Source: JAGRCP01 sp942490705 (GTDB taxonomy: Bacteria > Chloroflexota > Anaerolineae > Caldilineales > Caldilineaceae). From it: a DNA stretch of 64,000 nt. Each line of letters starts with the position of its first letter. Positions within the stretch are counted from its first letter, which is position 1. A program made the position numbers and the translations under genes. The notes below the pieces were generated by a model, which made no database searches, was not told the origin of the DNA, and saw only the letters and a list, made by a program, of their open reading frames with translations. The stretch is from positions 248,001 to 312,000 of the forward strand of contig CALNXY010000005.1 in the NCBI GenBank assembly GCA_942490705.1. Reading direction: 5' to 3'. Positions 7,786 through 15,696 of the stretch are shown in pieces.

Positions 7786-8820
7786 CTACCGTTTCCCATA
7801 GCGTACGCGCGGGTCAACAAACCCATAGAGGATGTCGACCATCAGCACGCCGATAATGCCAAGGAACGAGCTGATGACAAAGAGCGCCATCATGACTGGA
7901 TAGTCCCGGGCGTTGACGGCGGCAATGAACAGGCGCCCCATGCCGGGCCAGGAAAAGACCATCTCCAGCAGTACGGAGCCGGAAAGGAAGATTAGAAAGA
8001 TTCCGCTGAGGCCGGTGACAAAGGGCATTAACGCATTGCGCAAGACGTGGTGGGTGATCACGCCATATTGCGACAGACCCTTGGCGCGTGCAGTGCGCAC
8101 GTAATCCTGATTGAGCACGTCCAGGATCTCAAAACGCAGGATGCGCGAAATGGTGATCCACCCACCCGTCGCGCCGATCACTGCCGGCAGGATCAGATGG
8201 TGGAGCCGATCCATGAACGAAGCGTCGCCGATGGTATACATGCCACCCAGCGGCACCCAGCCCAGATAGCCGCCCAGTACGATCAGCAGCAACAGTCCAA
8301 GCCACCAGTCAGGCACCGTATTGATCGTTATTGTCGTCACCCGGATGATGTTATCCGGCCAGCGTCCACGGGTCAACGCGGCGATGATCCCCAGCGGAAT
8401 GCCTACGATGACGCTCAGCAACAGGCTGGCAAAGCCCAATGTGAAGGTTGCCGGTATGCGCTGCACGATCAGATCGGTGACTGACTCGCCCTTAAAGGAA
8501 AAGGAGCGACCGAAATCAAGGCGGACGATCCCCCTTGCGCACCGGTTCTCATTGGCCAGACACTGTCCGCTGCGCCAGCTTGCAGCTTGGGGCAGCCAGT
8601 CTTCGCCCAGAAGCCACGCGACATACTGGACGGGAATCGACCTATCGAGCCCATAGAGGCGCTCGAGCTGCACCAGGTCTTCACTGGAACTGGTTGGATC
8701 ATCGTCCAAAAACTGGAGCGGTCCGCCCGGCGCGAGCTGATAGACGCTAAATGAAATTAGCGTAGCGATCAGCAGCAGAAGAAACGATTGAATTGCACGA
8801 CGAATGATGTAACGAGTCAT
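7786..8820 (-). CDS. peptide ABC transporter permease, DppB/OppB type (set 3)
   Basis: 344 residues. It begins MTRYIIRRAIQSFLLLLIAT, the family start, and carries PGGPLQFLDD after helix 1, the EAA loop NQDYVRTARAKGLSQYGV and the C-terminal DILYGFVDPRVRYGK. Six membrane helices are expected. In the large first extracytoplasmic loop a two-cysteine insert (GQCLANENRC) precedes the conserved LDFGRSFSFKG. It pairs with the DppC gene six bases downstream, and the binding-protein gene lies 137 bases upstream across a hairpin. Confidence 0.93.
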   Translation of the reverse strand: MTRYIIRRAIQSFLLLLIATLISFSVYQLAPGGPLQFLDDDPTSSSEDLVQLERLYGLDRSIPVQYVAWLLGEDWLPQAASWRSGQCLANENRCARGIVRLDFGRSFSFKGESVTDLIVQRIPATFTLGFASLLLSVIVGIPLGIIAALTRGRWPDNIIRVTTITINTVPDWWLGLLLLIVLGGYLGWVPLGGMYTIGDASFMDRLHHLILPAVIGATGGWITISRILRFEILDVLNQDYVRTARAKGLSQYGVITHHVLRNALMPFVTGLSGIFLIFLSGSVLLEMVFSWPGMGRLFIAAVNARDYPVMMALFVISSFLGIIGVLMVDILYGFVDPRVRYGKR

Positions 8821-8916
8821 GAACTGTCTATCTGAGCGAACGTAAGGAATTTTGGCAGTGAAGGAATCAGAGCACGGACTCTTCGCATCAATCCTTCATT
8901 GCAGGGCATTGACTAT

Positions 8917-8947
8917 GAAGTCGGGCTTCTCGCAGAAGCCCCACTTC
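8917..8947 (-). terminator. hairpin between binding-protein and permease genes (set 3)
   Basis: GAAGTCGGGCTTCT pairs with AGAAGCCCCACTTC over 14 bp with one mismatch and a three-base loop. There is no T-run on the minus strand. It lies just after the binding-protein stop and could act as a 3' stabiliser or partial terminator. Confidence 0.5.
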
Positions 8948-8957
8948 TGCATCCGTC

Positions 8958-10802
8958 TTATTCTCCGCTGTCCTCACGGATATACCAATCCTCGAGATTC
9001 CAGCCTATCCCCAGCGGCTTGGGGTCGATCCCTTGAACCCGGTTGTTCTGACCGCTCCAGGATTTGTTGTAGAAGAGGAAGACGTAAGGCGCCTCGTCGG
9101 CAATGATGCGCTGAATTTCCGCGTAGTGCTCTTTGCGAAACTCCGTATCGTAGCTCTTGCCGGCCTCTTCAAAGAGCGCCTCCACATCCGGGTTGATATA
9201 GGCGACCGAATTCAGGTTGGGAATGCTCTCTTCGGCCCAAATGGTGTACATGATGTGAGGCTCGATCGTCGCACGCCAGCCGCCGACAAACATATCCCAT
9301 TCGGGCTCGACCGCGTCGGTCGCGTCGAGGAAGCTGGCCCACTCCAGAGCCTGGATCTGGACGTCAATACCGATTTGGCGCAGGAAGTCCTGAACCGTTA
9401 CGGCAATGAGCTCACGCGTCTGGCTCGTGTTGGGGCCAAAGAGGAGCTGCAACTGCAACTGCTCGCCGTCTTCCGTCAGCATCTCATTGCGGTCCGCATC
9501 ATAAGTGTAGCCGGCCAGTTCGAACTCGGCGATCGCCTGCTCCGGATCGTATGGGTAGCATTCAACGTCATCGCTGTAAGCCCAGGAGGTCTCCGGGAAG
9601 ATGGAACAGAGGCGCTTCGCCTGACCGAGCATGACCTCATCCGTCAGCAGCTGCTTGTCGATGGCGTAGTTGATGCCGCGGCGTACGTTCACGTCACCCG
9701 TGGGATACCCTTCACGCGTGTTGAGCCCGATGTAGCTCCACGATGCGGCAGCCGGCCACCATTCGTAGACCGTGATGTTGTCGAGGCTGCGCGCCTCTTC
9801 CAGGTTCTCCGGCGTGATAGAGCCGGTGTCACTTTCGCCACTCCTTAGCTTCTGGTAGGCGATATCCTGATCAGGCACGATTTCTTCAATCTGCCGGGTC
9901 ATGTTGGGACTGCCCTTATACCAGTAGGAATCGTTCGCTTCGTAGATGGAGAATTGGTCCCGTCGCCACTCCTCAAGCTGATAGGGTCCCGAGACAACGG
10001 AGGGTGAGTTGATTTCCGGATTGGTCTCCGGGTCACTCCAGTCAAGATCTTCCCAAACATGCTGCGGAAGGGGCGTAATCAGCCCCGAAATTTGACCGAG
10101 CGCAGGCGCATAGACCTCATCAATCTTCACCTCAAGCGTGTAATCGTCCAGCGCTTCATAGCTCGTGATGAAGGCCAACTGTGAGCGGTAGGGAAACCCA
10201 TTGTCAGGATTGTTGGCCTGGTCAAAGGTCCACTTGAAATCCTGGGCCGTAATCGGCTCGCCATCACTCCACTCCATGCTCTCCCGCAGCTTAAAGGTGA
10301 AGGTCAGCCCATCCTCGGAAATGGTGTAGCTCTCTGCCATGTTGGGGATGTAGTCCAGCGTCTCTTCGTCCAGGCGGAGCAAGCCAGACGTGTAGACGGA
10401 AGCCTGCGCCGAGCTGGATGCAGAATCAGTGGTCAGATAGGGATGAAAATTGACAAAATCAGCCGTCGCAACGCTGCGATACTCGCCGCCCTGCAGCGTG
10501 GCGTCACGCGGCGTCGTCACATCTTCATCACTCGTCACGCTGATGCCGGCTTCCACACGTCCCTGGGCAGCGCCAGATTCCTGTACTGCTTCGTTTTCTT
10601 CTGCTGCCTCTGCTTCCGTTGCCTCGTCCGCTTCTTCAGCCGGCGCTTCTGTTGGCGCCGCGTCGGCTTCGGTGGTCGTGCTCTCTTCGCTAGCGCCGCC
10701 GCCGGCGGGCGCAGCAGGTCGGCCACAGCCCACGACCAACAAGGCCACGATGACGAGAAGGCCGAGCAGCCAAAACCGGCGGGTCGAAGAAGATTTAATC
10801 AT
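8958..10802 (-). CDS. peptide ABC transporter substrate-binding lipoprotein (set 3)
   Basis: Extracytoplasmic solute-binding protein of family 5 (SBP_bac_5), 614 residues, that captures peptides or similar solutes for the DppBC channel. Signal peptide with lipobox LLVVGCGRP; then a disordered acidic linker of about 50 residues, very rich in E, A and T. The binding domain follows with EYRSVATADFVNFHPYLT, the family motif DGLTFTFKLRE and the pocket region NVRRGINYAIDK. The start at ATG 10802 is set by a GGAGG ribosome binding site; an upstream Met at 10820 lacks one. The downstream permease pair completes the set. Confidence 0.92.
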   Translation of the reverse strand: MIKSSSTRRFWLLGLLVIVALLVVGCGRPAAPAGGGASEESTTTEADAAPTEAPAEEADEATEAEAAEENEAVQESGAAQGRVEAGISVTSDEDVTTPRDATLQGGEYRSVATADFVNFHPYLTTDSASSSAQASVYTSGLLRLDEETLDYIPNMAESYTISEDGLTFTFKLRESMEWSDGEPITAQDFKWTFDQANNPDNGFPYRSQLAFITSYEALDDYTLEVKIDEVYAPALGQISGLITPLPQHVWEDLDWSDPETNPEINSPSVVSGPYQLEEWRRDQFSIYEANDSYWYKGSPNMTRQIEEIVPDQDIAYQKLRSGESDTGSITPENLEEARSLDNITVYEWWPAAASWSYIGLNTREGYPTGDVNVRRGINYAIDKQLLTDEVMLGQAKRLCSIFPETSWAYSDDVECYPYDPEQAIAEFELAGYTYDADRNEMLTEDGEQLQLQLLFGPNTSQTRELIAVTVQDFLRQIGIDVQIQALEWASFLDATDAVEPEWDMFVGGWRATIEPHIMYTIWAEESIPNLNSVAYINPDVEALFEEAGKSYDTEFRKEHYAEIQRIIADEAPYVFLFYNKSWSGQNNRVQGIDPKPLGIGWNLEDWYIREDSGE

Positions 10803-11065
10803 ACATTTCCTCCAAATCATGGATGAATGACGTAACGTATTTGGATAATGGCTATTACCAGAAGGTTAGTCGGTAAAGCGTAATACAGTATGAGAAAATC
10901 GTTAGGATTTCCTGTGAATGAAAGGACTGAATGGAAGCGCACAAGACTCCCGCGACGACATCCGGACCGTTCACAGCGCGGTACAGTAGCGCGCTTGACA
11001 CCGATTCAATGTCAGGGCGTGAATTATCGTATCAGACGATGAAGAGAAGCGAGAGCGTGGTGGGG
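10803..11065. other. gap between transporter sets 2 and 3
   Basis: 263 bases between the end of the set 2 DppC gene and the set 3 binding-protein gene. It should carry a promoter or processing site for set 3, but I could not pick out a convincing -35/-10 pair. No hairpin or gene is evident. Confidence 0.4.
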
Positions 11066-12106
11066 TCACCCTCTGTTTTTCAACGTTGGATCGAGTGCGT
11101 CGCGCAATCCGTCGCCGATGAGGTAGAAAGCCAGGACGGTTAGCGTGATGAAGATACCGGGCCAGATCAACAGATGGAGCGCCTGCGGTTCGCCCGTCAC
11201 CGGGTCGATCAGGAAAAGAAAGTTGCGGGCGCGGTTGAGCATGTTGCCCCACGTGGCGGTCGGCGGCTGGATCCCCAGCCCCAAAAAGCTCAGAATCGAC
11301 TCAACCAGGATCAGGCTGCCCACGTCAATTGCCGTAATGACAACGATCACAGGGATACTGTTGGGAATCACGTGGCTGCGCATGATGCGCCGATTCGTGG
11401 CGCCGATGGAGCGGGCCGCAAGCGTATAGTCCAGTTCCCGCACGCGGAAGACCTGGCCGCGCATGAAGCGGGCCGTGCCAAACCAGCCCAAAAACCCCAG
11501 AAAGAGGGTGAGGACCAGCGGGCTCGGTGAATAGATGGCGACGATGATAATGAGCAAATAGATCGTGGGAATCGAGACGATGGTGTTGATAAACCACATG
11601 ATCGAGTCGTCTACCCACCCGCTGAAATAGCCGGCAATGGTTCCAACTGTCACCCCGAGGATAAGAGCGATCGTGGCTGCAACCACCGCTATCGTCAGGC
11701 TGACCCGGCCCCCGTAGAGCAGGCGCGCCAACTGATCACGGCCAAGTTGGTCGGTGCCCAGCCAGTGACGTGCGCCGCCTGACTCGTAGAGCATCACCGG
11801 CGCGGTGATATCGTCCATCCCCAACTGCCACCTGATGTATGGTCCAAAATAGGGCTGTTGGAATGCGTTCTCCGGATTGGTCACATTGGGGCCCACGCCA
11901 ACCAGCGTATTGGTGATGGGGCCGGCAAAAGCCGTAATCAATGCCAAAAATAACAAATAGCCAATCGCGACCAACGTCAGTTTGTCCCGGCGCAGGCTTT
12001 GCAGGGCCATGCTCCAGTAACTTTGCGGTTTGCGGCGCAACTGTGGCGCATTGGCGAGCGGGGAAGCAGCAGTCGGGGCTTCGACCGTGGGTTGATTGAC
12101 ACTCAT
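11066..12106 (-). CDS. peptide ABC transporter permease, DppC/OppC type (set 2)
   Basis: 346 residues from ATG 12106, which has an AGGAG ribosome binding site 10 bases upstream. It shows the DppC layout: a cytoplasmic tail with RRKPQSYWSMALQSLRRDK, helix 1, LGTDQLGRDQLARLLYGG, the EAA loop RELDYTLAARSIGATNRRIM, and the C-terminal GDGLRDALDPTLKNRG. A 40-residue extracytoplasmic insert after helix 1 (PYFGPYIRWQLGMDD region) has no cysteines, unlike set 3. The gene sits 10 bases behind its DppB partner and forms the channel for the upstream binding protein. Confidence 0.93.
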   Translation of the reverse strand: MSVNQPTVEAPTAASPLANAPQLRRKPQSYWSMALQSLRRDKLTLVAIGYLLFLALITAFAGPITNTLVGVGPNVTNPENAFQQPYFGPYIRWQLGMDDITAPVMLYESGGARHWLGTDQLGRDQLARLLYGGRVSLTIAVVAATIALILGVTVGTIAGYFSGWVDDSIMWFINTIVSIPTIYLLIIIVAIYSPSPLVLTLFLGFLGWFGTARFMRGQVFRVRELDYTLAARSIGATNRRIMRSHVIPNSIPVIVVITAIDVGSLILVESILSFLGLGIQPPTATWGNMLNRARNFLFLIDPVTGEPQALHLLIWPGIFITLTVLAFYLIGDGLRDALDPTLKNRG

Positions 12107-12116
12107 GGCAAAACTC

Positions 12117-13181
12117 CTACTCCAACCGCACGCGCGGATCAACCACGCCGTAAAGAATATCTGAGAGCAGATTGCCCAGAATGGTCAGAAAAGCAAAAAA
12201 CATGCCCGCCCCCAACACCAGCGGATAGTCGCGTTGGAAGACTGCATTGAGCGTCAACCGCCCCATGCCGGGCCAGGCGAAGACGGTCTCGACCACCACC
12301 GCGCCGCTGAGCACGCCCAGGATCGCCGGACCCAGCAGCGTCATCAGCGGGATCAGCGAGTTACGAAAGGCGTGGACGAAATAGGTGGATGTGTAGCCCA
12401 ATCCCTTGGCTTTGGCGGTGCGGATGTAATCGGTGTTGATCACCTCCAAGGTCTCCGTGCGCATGACGCGACTGAAGATGGCGATGCCGCCCAGCGCCAG
12501 CACAAAGGCCGGCATGATCAAGTGACGCAACCGGTCGACCAGGTCAAACTCTTGCGTCAGCGAGACGGTCTGGCGTCCTCCCGTGGGCAGCCAGCCCAGC
12601 ATGACCCCAAAGACAAAGATGAGCATAATGCCCATCCAGAAAGAAGGCACGGCTTGGCCCACGACCGATGAGAAGCGCACGGCGTTATCGAAAAGTGAGC
12701 CGCGATAAACTGCACTCAAGATGCCCAAGGGCACACCAATGACCAGCGCCAGGAGCAGGCTGGCGATGCCGAGCTCCAGCGTCGCCGCCATGCGCTCAAC
12801 CAGCCGATCCCAAACGGGCTGATTGGTCTGCAAACTCATGCCCAAGTTCCCGCGGATCACGCCGCCGCCGCTGTCGCAGGCTGTTACATTCGCGGCCGCA
12901 AGGTAGGTGCAACGTCCCCCGTTGGCCTCGAGCTCTGCGACTTGATCGCCTTGACGAAAGGCCAGGCCCGTAAACCAGCGCACATACTGCACCGGCACCG
13001 GCTGATCCAGGCCAAGCTGGCGGCGCAAGGTGTCCAGCGCCTCCTGCTCCACATTAGGATCAAAGTTGTACATGGTGATTGGATCGCCCGGCGCGGCATA
13101 GGCCAAAAAGAAACTGATAATGCTGACACCTATCAGCGTAGGAATCGCTTGAAGGAGTCGGCGAAGGATGTATCTTGTCAT
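12117..13181 (-). CDS. peptide ABC transporter permease, DppB/OppB type (set 2)
   Basis: 354 residues, start MTRYILRRLLQAIPTLIGVS, with PGDPITMYNFDP after helix 1, EAA loop NTDYIRTAKAKGLGYTST and C-terminal DILYGVVDPRVRLE. The first extracytoplasmic loop has an inserted stretch with a cysteine pair (GGRCTYLAAANVTAC) before GNLGMSLQTNQPV, paralleling the insert in the set 3 DppB. The 152-base gap to the binding-protein gene upstream contains a long palindrome. Confidence 0.93.
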   Translation of the reverse strand: MTRYILRRLLQAIPTLIGVSIISFFLAYAAPGDPITMYNFDPNVEQEALDTLRRQLGLDQPVPVQYVRWFTGLAFRQGDQVAELEANGGRCTYLAAANVTACDSGGGVIRGNLGMSLQTNQPVWDRLVERMAATLELGIASLLLALVIGVPLGILSAVYRGSLFDNAVRFSSVVGQAVPSFWMGIMLIFVFGVMLGWLPTGGRQTVSLTQEFDLVDRLRHLIMPAFVLALGGIAIFSRVMRTETLEVINTDYIRTAKAKGLGYTSTYFVHAFRNSLIPLMTLLGPAILGVLSGAVVVETVFAWPGMGRLTLNAVFQRDYPLVLGAGMFFAFLTILGNLLSDILYGVVDPRVRLE

Positions 13182-13215
13182 GGATAAGACCTACCCGAAC
13201 AAAGGAGATAATGGC

Positions 13216-13322
13216 GAGTGCCTCACCCTGCTTCGCCTCCTACACGGAGGCTTCGCGTCCCTCTCCAAAATTTGGAGAGGGACCGCCGTGGCGCATTAGG
13301 CGTCACGGCAGGGTGAGGCATC
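13216..13322. repeat. long palindromic repeat (family E) in the SBP-permease gap
   Basis: Outer arms TGCCTCACCCTG (13219-13230) and CAGGGTGAGGCA (13309-13320) enclose an inner palindrome GTCCCTCTCCAAA / TTTGGAGAGGGAC. It fills most of the gap between the set 2 binding-protein and DppB genes. It looks like a dispersed intergenic element rather than a classical terminator, since no T-run follows. Confidence 0.65.
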
Positions 13323-13333
13323 CAAAGCTTTGC

Positions 13334-15082
13334 TTACGGCGCCAGAGTCGTATCAGACCAGGTCTCGATATTCCACTCGAAGCTCCATTCGCCCGGATCG
13401 ATACCGGCCCAGTCGGCGCTGTAGCCGGTGTTGCCAATTGAGCCGCTCACGAAGAGATACGGAATCTCGTCATGAATGATCTGCTGGATTTCCTGATAGT
13501 ACGGGGCGCGATCTTCCGGCGCACAACCGGGGATGCTCACGCCTTCCTTGAGCAACTCGTTCACGCGCTCGTTCTGGAAGGAGACGAAGTTGAAGCTGCT
13601 GCCGGGCACGTCGTTTTCCGTGTGCCAGAAGCTCTCGTCGTTGGGGTCGGTGCCCAGACCGGTCCAGCCAATGATGACCATGTCGAAGGTCTGGCCCAAG
13701 AGCTGGTCGACCAGCGTGCCAAAGTCGATGGCCTCGAAGGTGATGTCAAAGCCCAAGGCGTTGAGCTGATCCTGCACCAGCACGCCCATATCTTCACGGG
13801 TGGTGTTGCCGGCGTTGGTCATGAGCGAGAGCGAAAGGGTCTGGCCGTCGCGATCACGCACGCCATCGCCATCGCTGTCGATCCAGCCGGCCTCGTCCAG
13901 AATCTGAGCGGAGAGTTCCGGATCGTAGGCATAGGGCTCAATGCTCGGATCGTGTGCCCATTCCACCGCAGGCAAGACGTTGGAGGCAATCGGGTAGCCC
14001 TGTCCCAGGTAGACATTGTCGATAATCGACTGGTAGTCCAGCGCATGGGCCATGGCCAGGCGTACGGCATGCTCGTTGAGAATCGGATGCGGGTCCTGCT
14101 CGATCAGGTTGCCCTCTTCATCCTGGCCGGGCTGCGGGTTTTCCGGATCGGCCAGGTTGAGACCGACATAAATATAGCCGTCGTCCCGGGCGTTGAAGCG
14201 GTTCAGGCTGGGATCGCCGTCAACCGTAGCGATCTGCTCGGGCTGGATGCCGGTCACGTCGACCTCGCCGCTCTGCAGCTGAGCCAGGCGGGCGCCGGGA
14301 TCGGGCACGATGCGGAAGATCTTGCCGTCCATGTTGGGCGCGCCTTGCCAGTAATCTTCGTTGCGCACCAGAATGGTGTTGTCGTCACGCGCCCAGCTCT
14401 GGAAGACGAAGGGACCGGCGCTGACGGCGGGCTCTTCATTCAGCGGGCTCGTCATGATGTCGCTAAAGTCGTCAGCGTAAAGGTGGCTGGGCAGCCAGCC
14501 AAGACCGAGGTTGTTCAGGCCATCGCACTGAACTTTGTCGAAGGTCACCTCAATCGTGAGCGGATCGATCACCTCGATGCTCCCGATGCCTTCCAGGTTA
14601 GACTTGCGCACCGTCTCCACGTTGTCACTGGCAATGGCATCGTAGGTAAACTTGAAGTCATCGGCCGTGATCTGCTCGCCGTCGCTCCAGAAGATGCCGT
14701 CGCGCAGGTTGAAGGTCCAGACCAGGCCATCGTCAGAGACATCCCAGCTTTCCGACATAGAGCGCTCGGGCACAATCGCGCCGGAGAAGGGGTCGGTGGC
14801 GATCAGGCCGGGGAAAAGCAAGCCGTAGACGTCGCTGCTCGAGGCATCCGCGCCCAGAATCGGGTTGAGCGTCGATGCATCGGCCGAGGTTGCCTCCGTC
14901 CAAACACCGCCGCGCACGGCCTCGCCGCCCCCCGGGGCGGCAGCCTCGCTCACCGCAGCGGCTGCTTCACCGGCGGCCGCGGGCAAATCTTCCGGCGCAA
15001 TGGCCGTCGGTTGGGCGCAGGCGCTGAAGAGCAGTGCGCTCACCAGCAACAGCGTCAGGATTGTTAATCGTTTATTCGTCAT
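13334..15082 (-). CDS. peptide ABC transporter substrate-binding lipoprotein (set 2)
   Basis: Family 5 solute-binding lipoprotein, 582 residues from ATG 15082, which has an AAGGAG site upstream. Signal peptide MTNKRLTILTLLLVSALLFS is followed by the lipobox cysteine (SACAQP) and an Ala-rich linker. Family motifs: SADASTLNPILGADASS, DGLVWTFNLRDGIFW and NEHAVRLAMAHALDYQSI. The C-terminus contains DSDGDGVRDRDGQ, a calcium-site-like loop often seen in this SBP subgroup. Probably binds peptides, but the ligand cannot be predicted. The permease genes follow downstream. Confidence 0.92.
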   Translation of the reverse strand: MTNKRLTILTLLLVSALLFSACAQPTAIAPEDLPAAAGEAAAAVSEAAAPGGGEAVRGGVWTEATSADASTLNPILGADASSSDVYGLLFPGLIATDPFSGAIVPERSMSESWDVSDDGLVWTFNLRDGIFWSDGEQITADDFKFTYDAIASDNVETVRKSNLEGIGSIEVIDPLTIEVTFDKVQCDGLNNLGLGWLPSHLYADDFSDIMTSPLNEEPAVSAGPFVFQSWARDDNTILVRNEDYWQGAPNMDGKIFRIVPDPGARLAQLQSGEVDVTGIQPEQIATVDGDPSLNRFNARDDGYIYVGLNLADPENPQPGQDEEGNLIEQDPHPILNEHAVRLAMAHALDYQSIIDNVYLGQGYPIASNVLPAVEWAHDPSIEPYAYDPELSAQILDEAGWIDSDGDGVRDRDGQTLSLSLMTNAGNTTREDMGVLVQDQLNALGFDITFEAIDFGTLVDQLLGQTFDMVIIGWTGLGTDPNDESFWHTENDVPGSSFNFVSFQNERVNELLKEGVSIPGCAPEDRAPYYQEIQQIIHDEIPYLFVSGSIGNTGYSADWAGIDPGEWSFEWNIETWSDTTLAP

Positions 15083-15225
15083 GGGCAGGCTCCTTGCATA
15101 CCAAAATTTAAAAATCACGCAATCAAGAATTGTAGACAGCACAACTTAACCGGACATGAAGCGCAGATAAAGGTGTAGACAATAGACGCTGGATCAGCAG
15201 TGCTGCGGGCTCGTTGGCGCTGCTA

Positions 15226-15360
15226 CTAGGATCGTTGACATTTCGATAACCACCGACTTTACGCCTGCAACGTCCCCGGCACGGGCGGCGACCAGTCTGC
15301 TAATCGAATATTCTGCCGCCCGTGCCGGGGACGTTACGACCAAACGCCAACGGGACCTAG
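15226..15360. mobile_element. MITE-like palindromic element, copy 3
   Basis: About 135 bp with ends CTAGGATCGTTGACATTT and, reading in from the right, CTAGGTCCCGTTGGCGTTT. The inner arms AACGTCCCCGGCACGGGCGG / CCGCCCGTGCCGGGGACGTT are perfect. The asymmetric centre is the reverse complement of that in copy 1, so it is inserted in the opposite orientation. TA is present at both borders. Confidence 0.7.
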
Positions 15361-15696
15361 TTCAGGCTGACAGTCACTGGCTGATCAATTCCTTCTCGAT
15401 ACGATTTCGTTCTGCCGGTGACAGTCAGGTTACGCTATCAGCGTGACAAGCCTCGCCGATTAGAGTAATCCAAAGGTTCCCGTAGTCGTCCGGCTGATAG
15501 CCGGACCTACAAACCATAGGGCCAGCGCCGGTTGGGCTTGCTTGAAAGTTAGCAGCTTCCCGCAAGATAAACCAAGCCGGCTTTGGCGTCAACACGCAAA
15601 TGGGCACTGACGGCGTTGAGAATCTCTGATCCGACAACGGTGTCAGTGCCCGGTATGCTCTTCGGCCAACCCCTGGGTCAAGCCGGTTCGAGTTGG
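15361..15696. other. non-coding stretch between transporter clusters
   Basis: 336 bases between the MITE-like copy 3 and the end of the next binding-protein gene. I see a short stem (TCCGGCTGATAGCCGGA, near 15490) but no gene, terminator T-run or clear promoter. Confidence 0.4.

Noticed and set aside
13472..15067. Long open frame of 531 codons on the plus strand
   Set aside because: It lies fully opposite a secure binding-protein gene. The translation shows no family motif and is typical of an antisense frame in GC-rich DNA.
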